Part shown: piece after piece, positions 52,347-61,044 of the stretch
Numbering within the stretch: the first letter of the stretch is position 1
Layout of the letters: each line of letters starts with the position of its first letter
Assembly (NCBI GenBank): GCA_030158725.1
Contig: JAOASJ010000043.1
Span: 1 to 64,000, forward strand
Length of the DNA stretch: 64,000 nucleotides
Source of the DNA: Bacteroidia bacterium
GTDB taxonomy: Bacteria > Bacteroidota > Bacteroidia > NS11-12g > UBA955
Direction: 5' to 3'
The notes under the pieces: model-generated
Told to the model about the DNA's origin: nothing
Seen by the model: only the letters and a program-made list of their open reading frames with translations
Databases searched by the model: none
Translations under genes and position numbers: made by a program

Positions 52347-53984
52347 ATGTCTGACAAAATTGATATCGAGTTTAACAAAAACGAAGACCACAATAAACAG
52401 CTGGTATACGAACTGAAAACCAAACACAAAAAAGTGAGTTTGGGAGGCGGGGAGAAAGCAGCGGCAAAACAGAAAGAAAAAGGCAAATTGTTGGCAAGAG
52501 AGCGCATCGATTATTTAAGAGATGCAGACAGTCCTTTTACCGAAGTTGGCGCTTTTGCAGGCGATGGCATGTATCCTGAATATGGAGGTTGTCCGGGTGG
52601 TGGCGTTGTTTGTGGAATTGGATATGTAAGTGGACGTCAGTGTATGATTGTTGCAAATGATGCAACGGTTAAAGCGGGTGCATGGTTTCCAATCAGTGGT
52701 AAGAAAAATTTACGTGCCCAAGAAATAGCAATGGAAAACCGTTTACCAATCATTTATTTGGTTGACTCAGCTGGGGTGTTCTTGCCAATGCAAGATGAGA
52801 TATTTCCAGACAAAGAACATTTCGGGCGTATATTCAGAAACAATGCAGTGATGAGCAGTATGGGTATTACCCAAATTGCAGCCGTTATGGGAAGTTGTGT
52901 TGCAGGAGGTGCTTATTTGCCAATTATGAGCGACGAAGCTTTGATTGTAGATAAAACAGGTTCGATATTTTTAGCCGGTTCTTATTTGGTGAAAGCCGCA
53001 GTAGGAGAGGATATAGACAATGAAACTCTGGGGGGAAGTATTTCTCAATCTGAGATTTCTGGTGTAATCGACGACCGTTTTCCTGACGATCAATCTTGCC
53101 TAGACCGTATCAAATATATCATGGATAAGATTGGTAAATTTGAGGAAGCCGGTTTTGACCGCGTGGCCACAAAGGCACCTTTGCATGACATTAAAAATAT
53201 TTATGGAATTCTGCCAATGGACAGAGCAAAACCATACGATAGTAAATTCTTAATTGAGCATTTGGTTGACAACAGTGAGTTTGAAGAATACAAGGAAGGT
53301 TATGGCAAAACCATTTTATGTGGTTACGCCCGCATTGATGGTTGGGCTGTTGGCATAGTTGCCAATAACCGCATGATTTCAAAAAATAAAAAAGGAGAAA
53401 TGCAATTTGGTGGTGTTATCTACAACGATAGTGCCGACAAAGCTGCAAGGTTTATAATGAACTGCAACCAAAAGAAAATTCCTTTGGTGTTTTTACAAGA
53501 CGTTACCGGTTTTATGGTTGGTAGCAGAAGCGAACACGCAGGAATAATTAAAGATGGGGCTAAAATGGTTAACGCTATGAGCAATAGTACAGTGCCTAAG
53601 TTTACCATCATACTTGGAAACAGTTATGGGGCAGGAAACTACGCTATGTGTGGTAAGGCTTATGACCCGCGACTTATTTATGCTTGGCCAAGTGCACGTA
53701 TTGCTGTAATGGGCGGCGAGCAAGCAGCTAAGGTGATGTTGCAAATCGAGAAGGCCAGTTTGGAAGCCAAAGGTGAAAAAATTACTCCAGAAGCAGAAAA
53801 GGCTTTATTAGATAAAATCATTGCACGATACGAAAATCAATTATCTCCATATTATGCGGCTTCACGCATTTGGGTTGATGGTGTGATAGATCCTATAGAA
53901 ACCAGAAAAGTAATAAGCGAAGGCATAGCAATGGCAAACCACGCGCCGGTTAAGCCGTTTAACGTGGGTGTTTTGCAAACCTAG
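52347..53984 (+). CDS. Acyl-CoA carboxylase carboxyltransferase subunit (MCC/PCC beta-like)
   Basis: 545 residues from the ATG at 52347, selected by the promoter just upstream; the ATG at 52311 lies within that promoter. The protein takes carboxyl from carboxybiotin to an acyl-CoA such as methylcrotonyl-CoA or propionyl-CoA. Conserved blocks: 'KGKLLARERIDYL', 'DSAGVFLPMQDEIFPDKEHF', 'GSCVAGGAYLPIMSDEALIV', 'GGSISQSEISGVIDDRF' and 'NSYGAGNYAMCGKAYDPRLI'. The motif 'SAGVFLPMQDEIFPD' favours a methylcrotonyl-CoA carboxylase-type beta subunit. No biotin carboxylase/BCCP subunit is in the window, so it must be supplied from elsewhere. Confidence 0.92.
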   Translation: MSDKIDIEFNKNEDHNKQLVYELKTKHKKVSLGGGEKAAAKQKEKGKLLARERIDYLRDADSPFTEVGAFAGDGMYPEYGGCPGGGVVCGIGYVSGRQCMIVANDATVKAGAWFPISGKKNLRAQEIAMENRLPIIYLVDSAGVFLPMQDEIFPDKEHFGRIFRNNAVMSSMGITQIAAVMGSCVAGGAYLPIMSDEALIVDKTGSIFLAGSYLVKAAVGEDIDNETLGGSISQSEISGVIDDRFPDDQSCLDRIKYIMDKIGKFEEAGFDRVATKAPLHDIKNIYGILPMDRAKPYDSKFLIEHLVDNSEFEEYKEGYGKTILCGYARIDGWAVGIVANNRMISKNKKGEMQFGGVIYNDSADKAARFIMNCNQKKIPLVFLQDVTGFMVGSRSEHAGIIKDGAKMVNAMSNSTVPKFTIILGNSYGAGNYAMCGKAYDPRLIYAWPSARIAVMGGEQAAKVMLQIEKASLEAKGEKITPEAEKALLDKIIARYENQLSPYYAASRIWVDGVIDPIETRKVISEGIAMANHAPVKPFNVGVLQT

Positions 53985-53995
53985 AAATTGATGTT

Positions 53996-55150
53996 TTGCT
54001 GTACTTTTTCCTTTTCCTAAGTTTTGGATACAGTGTCCGGGTATTAAGTACGCTTTTACATGAATTGGGGCATGCACTTCCTGCATTGTACTATACAAAA
54101 GAGCGTGTTTCAATTTATTTAGGAGGAAATGTCTGCAACAACAAAACCATCGTTTTAAAGCTTAAAAGACTAAATGTTTACGTAAATTACAGAGACCTTG
54201 TTTACCGAGGTGGTTTGTGCGTGCATGAAGGCTTGTTAGGTAGACGACAAAATATTGTAGTATTGTTTTCTGGGGTCATACTCACTCTAGTAGTAGCTTT
54301 ACTTTCGTTTTTTATATTTACAAACTATGTAAATAATTTATACATACAGATATTCTCTTTTTTGCTTTGTATATCGGCATTAATAGATGTTTTTTACAAT
54401 TTAATACCTTCTTCTATTCCAATTAAACTTGAGGATGGTACGATAACTTTCAATGATGGGTATCAAATTAAAAACTTATTGTTTAAACGCAGTTTAAATG
54501 ATGTTTTAAATCTCTTTAATACCAAACAGTATTACAAAGCATTGCAAATATTAGAGAGATTTAAAGCCCAGGATTACAGTTCTGACGCTGTATACAAAAT
54601 TCAAACCTTGTGTTATTTTCAACTGGACCAATGGGATAAGCTAATAGAATGGATTCCTGCAAATGAAGAGCGCATGAGCCTTGATGAAGATGAGTATAAA
54701 ATCTTGACTTATGCATATTCCCAAAAAGGCTTATTTAAAGAGGCTTTGGATAACTCGAATAAAGGACTTCAGTTTTTTCCATTTTCAGCTAGCTTAAAGT
54801 ATTACAGCATTTTGTCAATGTTTAATCTTAAGCAGTTTGAAAATGTAATTGAGAAATGCGATGAAATAGGGCTTGAAAATGAATTTGAAGCAAATTATTA
54901 TGCGCTAAAAGGCGTTTCATTGTTGGAGCTAGACAAAGCCGACGAGTCTTTGATTTGCCTAGTTTTGGCAGAAAGTAAGCATCAAGAAGTCTTTGATAAT
55001 TTTGAAAAGTTTATAGGAATCGCCTATTGGAAAACCAACAAACGTTTAAAGGCTCAATACCATTTAAACAAAGCCTATGAAATTGATGCAAATGATGTTG
55101 ATGTGCTTCAATATTTAGACTTGGTTTATAAAGACATTAAATTGGAGTAA
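53996..55150 (+). CDS. M50 (S2P-like) intramembrane metalloprotease fused to TPR repeats
   Basis: 384 residues starting at TTG 53996, since no in-frame ATG occurs until about residue 224 and the hydrophobic N-terminus starts here. 'STLLHELGHALPALYYTKER' (HELGH at residues 22-26) is the M50 zinc motif on a membrane helix, and 'SALIDVFYNLIPSSIP' carries the N-x-x-P motif with later Asp-Gly, as in site-2 proteases, which release membrane-bound regulators. From about residue 160, TPR repeats follow ('YYKALQILERFKAQDYSSDA', 'YSQKGLFKEALDNSNKGLQF', 'YYALKGVSLLELDKADESLI'). The gene lies 11 bases after the carboxylase stop. A protease-scaffold fusion is uncommon; the start is a minor doubt. Confidence 0.8.
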   Translation: MLYFFLFLSFGYSVRVLSTLLHELGHALPALYYTKERVSIYLGGNVCNNKTIVLKLKRLNVYVNYRDLVYRGGLCVHEGLLGRRQNIVVLFSGVILTLVVALLSFFIFTNYVNNLYIQIFSFLLCISALIDVFYNLIPSSIPIKLEDGTITFNDGYQIKNLLFKRSLNDVLNLFNTKQYYKALQILERFKAQDYSSDAVYKIQTLCYFQLDQWDKLIEWIPANEERMSLDEDEYKILTYAYSQKGLFKEALDNSNKGLQFFPFSASLKYYSILSMFNLKQFENVIEKCDEIGLENEFEANYYALKGVSLLELDKADESLICLVLAESKHQEVFDNFEKFIGIAYWKTNKRLKAQYHLNKAYEIDANDVDVLQYLDLVYKDIKLE

Positions 55151-55192
55151 TGTGGGCATAAATTGGAGTTTCTTGCAGATGATTGACTTGCT

Positions 55193-58100
55193 TTATCTCA
55201 ACAAACTAACAGTTCCTGAAAGTTCAATTAGTTTGCCTTCTTTTGATACGATTTTAGCTTTGTAAATGTAAACATCGGCTTGGCAATCTTTGTCTTTGTA
55301 AGTCCCGTCCCATGCCGTATTACCAGAGGTTTCAAATAGTTTTTCACCCCAGCGGTTAAAGATTTCATAACTTGCACTTTCATTAGTTAAGCCATAGATA
55401 TGAAACACTTCATTTTTGCCGTTTTTATCAGGTGAAAAAGCGTTCGGGATATTGTATTGAATTTGGTTTGTGAATTCAATACGTATGCTCGCAGTATCTG
55501 AACAGCCATATTCATTTTCTACATATAAAGTAATTAGATTTTCATTGTTTGTATTGTAGTTGTGCTTGGGTTGGAATTCCTCAGAGATTTCTTGGTCACC
55601 CCAATTCCATAAATAATAACTGCCACCTTCACTTTTGTTTATTGTTGAAAGTTCATTTTGAAGTTTACCATATACGGTTTCGCTTTTCAATATTTCAAAT
55701 TTAGCAATTGGTTTTGGATTGATTTTTAAATCGAGCCACATGGTGTCACTTTTGCAAGTTTCATATTCAGCTTGTATAATTATTTTATGGTGTTTGGTGC
55801 TTTGTGATGCAATAGTAGGTATGCTAGGAATAATCTTATTTCCTGTTTTAAATTCACCCATAAAACTATCCTGGTAAGTCCAAGATATATTAGATGAAGC
55901 AGGGCTGCTGTGAAGGGTAATCTCTTGGGTGTTATCGCCAGAACAAATTTCTTCTTGTTTAGAATTGTTTAATTGTGGTTTGGCTATACTTCTAATATCA
56001 AAACTAATAGGTTCTGATTGGCACTGTTTGTTGTAGGCTATTGCTTCTATGGTAGAAATCTCTGTAGAGTTTAGTATGGGTAATTTCATAGAAGGTAAAA
56101 GTGTTGCCCCTGATTTTGGAATTCCACTTCTGATATTGTCATTATTCCATTCCAATTTTTCGAATTGTTTTGTCACAGTGAATCTAACTGATTTCATACT
56201 ATCCCCGCTGCAATAAGAAAATGCTTTAACTGATTCAATAAGTGGTTTACTTTTTAGTTCGATTTTGAAACTCATGGCCTTTGATTTGCACTTGCCATTA
56301 ACCGCAATTACGGTGATTAAACTGCTTTGATCTTTGTCAGGGTTTAATAGTTTTTGCTGTCTGATAAATGTGGTTCCAGTGTCAGGTAAACCAATCTTGG
56401 TATTGTTGTTTGTCCAATTTATGGCAGCATTTTTAGTTTGACTTTTAAAGTCGATTTTCTCAAGAATTTGATCCCCACAAAATTGTTGGTCATCAACAAG
56501 TGCAATTGAAGGTAAGCCTATGATGTTAATTTCAAACTCTGTTGTGTCTGAAGAGCAGTATTCATTAGTGCCAATTACTTTAATTTTTGCGCTTTTGTCG
56601 TTTGCATTTAATTGACTGACAAATTTAGGAAAGTAACCACTGCCATTGCTGCTTAGTCCAATGCCGTAGTTGTTATTGGTCCAATCCGTTTTAAATTGAT
56701 TGACATTGCAGGTAAAGTATAAGTCAGGTAAACTATCGCCTGCGCATATTGTAAATGAAGGAATTGAATCTAATTTAATTTGGGGTTTAATAGTTAGGTG
56801 AAAAGTTTTTGGTTTCCCTCTAGCAGTATCTGATTTGGGATATATTGTAATTTTAGCTGTTTCAATTTCCCTAGTAAAAGGGGCTTTAAAATCGGCGATT
56901 TGTCCCCAACCTGATTGAGCTAAACCTATATTAGGGTTGTTGTTGGTCCAAAAATATCGAATATTAGGACTGTCGCTTTCAAATTTAGGGAGTGATATTT
57001 TTGTGCCAGAACATACAGACAAGGTATCAAAAGCTAATGCTTTCATATCGGCACCAAAACGCATTAAGTCAATGGTTATGGTATCTCTAATTAAGATGCA
57101 CTTTTGGGGATCTATAATCGTTAACCAATAGGTACCACTTCTGTCAATTATAATGCTTTCAGTTTTTTGACCAGTAGACCATAGGTATTCTGCGTTTTTG
57201 TAATTAGCACTCAAGGTGTGTTTGTGGTAATCAATAACACTGTCCCTGCCCAAAGTGAAATAATTGTCCAAGCTTTCTACATAAGTAGGTAAGCCAATAT
57301 GACAAGTGGTGTTTAAAGTTAAATAGTTAAGTACTGCTTGACAATCGGTTCCCAATTCCTCGGGATTTAAAATACAGTTTAAACTGTTTGTGTTGTAGGA
57401 ATTTGTGGCGTAAAGTTTTTTATCTTTACCAAGTTGAAGGGAGCCAATTCTAGAACTGCCTTTCATTACCAGAATTCCATTTTTAAAAATGCTGCCTGGA
57501 GATTGTTTTAAATTGTATTGGTAAACCAATCCCTGATCAAGATATGATGCATATAAAAAAGTATTGTTAGGAGAAAATGAAAGCCCATAAAAAGTTTGGT
57601 CTCTTCCCATTGCAATTGTCTCATGGGCAATGTATTTTAAAAGGCCTGTTTTTTTGTCAAATTTATAAAGTTCTATGGTTCGCCCATGGCATTGGGCATT
57701 GGCTAAGAAATTGCCATCACTTGAGAATTTTAAGTAACCAATTTCTATGCTTTGTGACGAGCTAATATCTTGGATGCTCGTTTTTGGCGTAGCTTTAATT
57801 CCTGTAGAATCTAATGAAAAACTTAAATACAAATTGCTTTTTGCTCGGTGCACTAGTATCCAATATCCTTGGCTACTGCAATTCTTTGTTACTGCAATTT
57901 TTTCATCTGAATAAGTTTCAAGAATATTGTTTTTTGAAACTATTTTACCAAGGCCTGAATTTGCACTAAGATCCACTATGTTATAGGTTAACAAATGGGT
58001 ATACGACATGTTTGACTGCACACAAAACATGTAATACATATTTGGGTGTTTTGGAAATGGTACCACCACACAAGATGAGGTAGAGGAAGGGTCGCCTAAT

Positions 58101-58378
58101 AAACCGTTTCCATTTTGCATAATGCCATGGTTCTTGTTCCAAACGGTAATGCCGTCTGAATAAAATAGTAGGTTGCCATATTTATCACTTACAGAGCTGC
58201 AGCCTTCAAAGGTTTTTAAAGTGTTTAATGGAGCTAAAACTTGAGGTGATCCATTCTTGAAAGAAACGTGGCATGAATTGCCAAAAATCCAATGGTCGTT
58301 TTCACCCTGCGCCTGAATTTTGTTGCTGCTGATGAAGTGAAAAATAATTAAAATTGATAGAGAGTAGATTGACTTCAT
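55193..58378 (-). CDS. Giant surface protein: propeller-like N-terminus and T9SS type B sorting domain
   Basis: 1061 residues with signal peptide MKSIYSLSILIIFHFISSNK. From 'GENDHWIFGNSCHVSFKNGS' to about residue 370 a WD/propeller-like region repeats short strand patterns ('CSSVSDKYGNLLFYSDGITV', 'NNTFLYASYLDQGLVYQYNL'), a layout common in Bacteroidota type B proteins. The middle has Ig/PKD-like modules each with 'SICAGDS/FCGDQ/YCSGDS' cysteines, recurring about every 95 residues, and a PKD-like segment 'SYYLWNWGDQEISEEFQPKH'. The C-terminus ('YNIPNAFSPDKNGKNEVFHI' to 'GTVSLLR') is a type B sorting domain. It is monocistronic and of unknown ligand. Confidence 0.85.
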   Translation of the reverse strand: MKSIYSLSILIIFHFISSNKIQAQGENDHWIFGNSCHVSFKNGSPQVLAPLNTLKTFEGCSSVSDKYGNLLFYSDGITVWNKNHGIMQNGNGLLGDPSSTSSCVVVPFPKHPNMYYMFCVQSNMSYTHLLTYNIVDLSANSGLGKIVSKNNILETYSDEKIAVTKNCSSQGYWILVHRAKSNLYLSFSLDSTGIKATPKTSIQDISSSQSIEIGYLKFSSDGNFLANAQCHGRTIELYKFDKKTGLLKYIAHETIAMGRDQTFYGLSFSPNNTFLYASYLDQGLVYQYNLKQSPGSIFKNGILVMKGSSRIGSLQLGKDKKLYATNSYNTNSLNCILNPEELGTDCQAVLNYLTLNTTCHIGLPTYVESLDNYFTLGRDSVIDYHKHTLSANYKNAEYLWSTGQKTESIIIDRSGTYWLTIIDPQKCILIRDTITIDLMRFGADMKALAFDTLSVCSGTKISLPKFESDSPNIRYFWTNNNPNIGLAQSGWGQIADFKAPFTREIETAKITIYPKSDTARGKPKTFHLTIKPQIKLDSIPSFTICAGDSLPDLYFTCNVNQFKTDWTNNNYGIGLSSNGSGYFPKFVSQLNANDKSAKIKVIGTNEYCSSDTTEFEINIIGLPSIALVDDQQFCGDQILEKIDFKSQTKNAAINWTNNNTKIGLPDTGTTFIRQQKLLNPDKDQSSLITVIAVNGKCKSKAMSFKIELKSKPLIESVKAFSYCSGDSMKSVRFTVTKQFEKLEWNNDNIRSGIPKSGATLLPSMKLPILNSTEISTIEAIAYNKQCQSEPISFDIRSIAKPQLNNSKQEEICSGDNTQEITLHSSPASSNISWTYQDSFMGEFKTGNKIIPSIPTIASQSTKHHKIIIQAEYETCKSDTMWLDLKINPKPIAKFEILKSETVYGKLQNELSTINKSEGGSYYLWNWGDQEISEEFQPKHNYNTNNENLITLYVENEYGCSDTASIRIEFTNQIQYNIPNAFSPDKNGKNEVFHIYGLTNESASYEIFNRWGEKLFETSGNTAWDGTYKDKDCQADVYIYKAKIVSKEGKLIELSGTVSLLR

Positions 58379-58480
58379 AGGCGCTGAATTTATTTGAAGA
58401 CATCTTCAATTTTAAATTCGTGGCTTTGACGAAGAAATATTTTTTAATATTTAAAATTGGGAAGAAAGTTTAAGCTAAAT

Positions 58481-59377
58481 CTAATCGTGCACAAACAATG
58501 TTCTCACTTTGTCTGCGAGTTTTCTAACTTTAAGTGCATTTAAATTCAACATAACTCCAGACAGCACGACCGCCATGCCCAATAAAACTGTTGGAGGATA
58601 AGTGTCATTAAAAATAAATTTACCCATCACAACACCCCAAACTATACCAATATAACTCACGCTAGAAATACGGGCTGCGGTGTCCATTTGATAAGCACGT
58701 GTGATGTAGTATTGTCCTATTTGGGTGAATATGCCAGTTCCAATTAAATAGAACCAATCCCAGCCCTGAGGTAAAACAAAATCTTGTGGGAAAATGGCGA
58801 AATAGATTAAAACCAATGGCAGAGCAACCATGGGTTGATAAAAGATGATGACATCTGCATCTTCTTTGTCTTTCATATTGCGGATGGCGTTGTAGGCCAA
58901 GCCTGTAAAAACAGCACCGGCCACACCCATAAGAAAATCGAAGGTGTCGACGTTTGCAAATCCTTTTACCATAACAACACCAGAAAAAGAAATAGCAAAT
59001 GCTATCCATTGAATATAGCGCACTCTTTCGCCAAGAAAAACCATGGCAATTAAGGTGGTGCAAATAGGACTAAGGTAATGTATTACAATGGCATTGGCCA
59101 ATTGCATGTGTTGCAGGGTGTAGAAATAACAAATTAATCCGCCAGCGCCAAATAAGCCTCTTGCAAAAAGAAATTTATGGTGGGTTCCCCAAGGATAAAC
59201 TTTCTTTTTTTTAAGTATGGCATAACTGATAATGAGTGTTATCCCAGCTCTAAATAAAATAACTTCAAAAATTGGAATATGCCCTATACTTTTCACACTG
59301 AAATTCATCCATGCAAAAGCTAGACTAGCAATAAGCATGAGCTTAACCCCAGGAGTGAAAAGTTTATTCAACTGCAT
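58481..59377 (-). CDS. EamA/DMT superfamily transporter
   Basis: 298 residues with about ten hydrophobic helices in two EamA repeats; 'MLIASLAFAWMNFSVKSIGH' and 'FEVILFRAGITLIISYAIL' mark the first, 'ISSVSYIGIVWGVVMGKFIF' the second. 'MQLANAIVIHYLSPICTTLI' and 'FLGERVRYIQWIAFAISFSG' are typical of drug/metabolite exporters in the inner membrane. The substrate cannot be named. The start codon abuts the stop of the YfiT-like gene, so the three genes nucleotidyltransferase - YfiT-like - EamA form one transcript. Confidence 0.88.
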   Translation of the reverse strand: MQLNKLFTPGVKLMLIASLAFAWMNFSVKSIGHIPIFEVILFRAGITLIISYAILKKKKVYPWGTHHKFLFARGLFGAGGLICYFYTLQHMQLANAIVIHYLSPICTTLIAMVFLGERVRYIQWIAFAISFSGVVMVKGFANVDTFDFLMGVAGAVFTGLAYNAIRNMKDKEDADVIIFYQPMVALPLVLIYFAIFPQDFVLPQGWDWFYLIGTGIFTQIGQYYITRAYQMDTAARISSVSYIGIVWGVVMGKFIFNDTYPPTVLLGMAVVLSGVMLNLNALKVRKLADKVRTLFVHD

Positions 59378-59929
59378 TTACGCTAAAGTAATCCAACCTT
59401 GGTTGTGGGCATACCTTTGCAATTGTGTTAGATGGTGTTTGCCATGCCAAGCATATAAACCAATGACTTCACCTAAAGTGTATTCTTTTTTGTATTCTGG
59501 ATGGTAATAGATTTTATCAAAGTCACTCAATTCCATAGTCTTTAATAGATGCAACCATCTTTCGTGCAAAGGAATAATCAAGGCACATGAAATAAGTGCA
59601 TCAACTTCCAAACTGTCTGAAGTACCCGCCCAAGCATTCTGACTGTAGGGTTTAATGGTTGGTTTGTCTTCTGTTAAAGTCAGTTTGAAACGGGTGAATG
59701 CCTGCATATGGCTGTCTGCGATATGGTGAACCACTTGTCTGAAACTCCATCCTTCTGGACGGTAGGTGTGCATTTGATGTTCTGGTTTTAAAGACATCAT
59801 AAATGAGGTAAGTGATTTTGGGAATTTTGCAATTTCTTCTATGCAAGTGGCGAGGTATTCCTCTGTTATTTGCTCAGGTGCTTTAAAAGGACCATTGGCT
59901 TTTACGATTTCTTCTTGTGTGTATGTCAT
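59378..59929 (-). CDS. YfiT-like DinB-fold metal-dependent hydrolase/transferase
   Basis: 183 residues. The DinB four-helix fold's metal ligands are seen in 'FRQVVHHIADSHMQAFTRFK' (His about residue 68-71) and 'LYAWHGKHHLTQLQRYA' (His about 160-164), the classic three-His site. The N-terminal 'GPFKAPEQITEEYLATCIEE' and C-terminal 'YAWHGKHHLTQL' match the Bacillus YfiT family, whose members include bacillithiol-S-transferases. Bacillithiol use in Bacteroidota is documented for some lineages, but this substrate is inference. Its ATG overlaps the nucleotidyltransferase stop by one base. Confidence 0.85.
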   Translation of the reverse strand: MTYTQEEIVKANGPFKAPEQITEEYLATCIEEIAKFPKSLTSFMMSLKPEHQMHTYRPEGWSFRQVVHHIADSHMQAFTRFKLTLTEDKPTIKPYSQNAWAGTSDSLEVDALISCALIIPLHERWLHLLKTMELSDFDKIYYHPEYKKEYTLGEVIGLYAWHGKHHLTQLQRYAHNQGWITLA

Positions 59930-60921
59930 TATCCGAAATTTATTTCTGCGCTATCTCCTAGGTTAAGGCTGTGAACGGTTCCTTGTAAGGAAGCATCATT
60001 GCCAATGAGTGAATTGTTTAATACAGCGTAATTAAGTTCTGCAAATGGACCAATAATAGTCTCTTTTATAATTGATGATTCAATTAAGGCATGTTCACCT
60101 ATACTTACGTTTGGACCTATAATGCTGTTGCTGATTCTGCATCCTTTGTCTATAAAAACAGGAGGGATGATTATGGAGTTTTGAATTGATTCAGGGTCAA
60201 CCGCTTCAAAATTTCCACGTTTTAAAAGCAATTGATTGGTTTGTAATAGAATTTCTTTTTTACCACAATCGAACCAAGAGGTTACATTGTAGGTGTAAAA
60301 ATTAATGCCCATTGATACCATGCACATAAGCGCATCGGTGAGGTGGAATTCATTTTGGTTTTTTATGTTGCTGTCTATGATGTTGTCTAGACAGTGCATT
60401 AAATCTTTGGTTTCGTTAACCTTATAAATACCAACTAGGGCAAGGTTAGATTTTGGAATTGCTGGTTTTTCAATTAAGCGGGTGATTTTATTGTCATCCG
60501 TAACTTCTGCTACACCAAATTGCCTAGGGTCATCTACCTTTTTTACACCTAAAAGTGAATGAGGTGATTCAATGATTTCTTTCCAATTTACTTCGCAAAT
60601 GGTATCACCGAAAACAATTAAAATTGGCTCGTTTTTAATTTGCTCTTTTGCCAACCAAATGGCGTGTCCAGTGCCTTTTCCAGTGGTTTGAATAACAAAA
60701 GAGGCATTGATGTTTGGATATGATTTGGTAATGTATTCTTCAATTTTATCACCCAAATAGCCAATAATGAAAACAAAATCATTGACACCAACTGCAACCA
60801 ATTGGTCAATAATATGGGCTAAAATCGGTTTTCCAGCTACTGGAATCAAAGATTTGGGTTGTGTATGGGTGTGAGGCCTTAGTCTGGTACCAATGCCTGC
60901 AACAGGTATCACTGCTTTCAT
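59929..60921 (-). CDS. Sugar nucleotidyltransferase (NDP-sugar pyrophosphorylase-like) with left-handed beta-helix C-terminus
   Basis: 330 residues from the ATG at 60921; an ATG at 60978 lies upstream of the promoter's -7 element and is rejected. The protein should make an NDP-sugar from a sugar-1-phosphate and NTP. The N-terminus 'MKAVIPVAGIGTRLRPHTHT' with 'QPKSLIPVAGKPILAHIIDQ' is the nucleotide-binding signature, and 'VFGDTICEVNWKEI' and 'LIEKPAIPKSNLALVGIYKV' are the catalytic and sugar sites. The C-terminus has hexapeptide-repeat sequence ('ISNSIIGPNVSIGEHALIES'). It resembles glucose-1-phosphate thymidylyltransferases; nucleotide and sugar are not certain. First gene of a three-gene transcript. 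Confidence 0.87.
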   Translation of the reverse strand: MKAVIPVAGIGTRLRPHTHTQPKSLIPVAGKPILAHIIDQLVAVGVNDFVFIIGYLGDKIEEYITKSYPNINASFVIQTTGKGTGHAIWLAKEQIKNEPILIVFGDTICEVNWKEIIESPHSLLGVKKVDDPRQFGVAEVTDDNKITRLIEKPAIPKSNLALVGIYKVNETKDLMHCLDNIIDSNIKNQNEFHLTDALMCMVSMGINFYTYNVTSWFDCGKKEILLQTNQLLLKRGNFEAVDPESIQNSIIIPPVFIDKGCRISNSIIGPNVSIGEHALIESSIIKETIIGPFAELNYAVLNNSLIGNDASLQGTVHSLNLGDSAEINFG

Positions 60922-60948
60922 GTGCTGATGTTTCTTAGAAATTGAATT

Positions 60949-60979
60949 CAAAATTAAGAAGTTTGACATGAATATCAAA
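60949..60979 (-). promoter_or_regulatory. Promoter of the nucleotidyltransferase operon
   Basis: Minus strand: TTTG at 60979-60976, 19 bases, then TAATTTTG at 60956-60949 (exact TAnnTTTG). The ATG at 60921 follows 27 bases later, and the ATG at 60978 falls inside the -33 element. Confidence 0.78.
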
Positions 60980-61025
60980 GCCTAAATGCTTTTAATATTC
61001 TGAATCTTCAATCCAAATTTTTTTG

Positions 61026-61033
61026 TAGATTTG
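61026..61033 (+). promoter_or_regulatory. -7 promoter element of trpS
   Basis: TAGATTTG, exact TAnnTTTG, 11 bases before the ATG. No TTG at the expected -33 spacing. Confidence 0.5.
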
Positions 61034-61044
61034 CAAGATTCATC

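Noticed and set aside
58662-59063. 133-codon minus-strand ORF in the EamA gene
   Set aside because: Same strand, different frame from a clear transporter; Cys/His-rich translation looks like a frame shadow.
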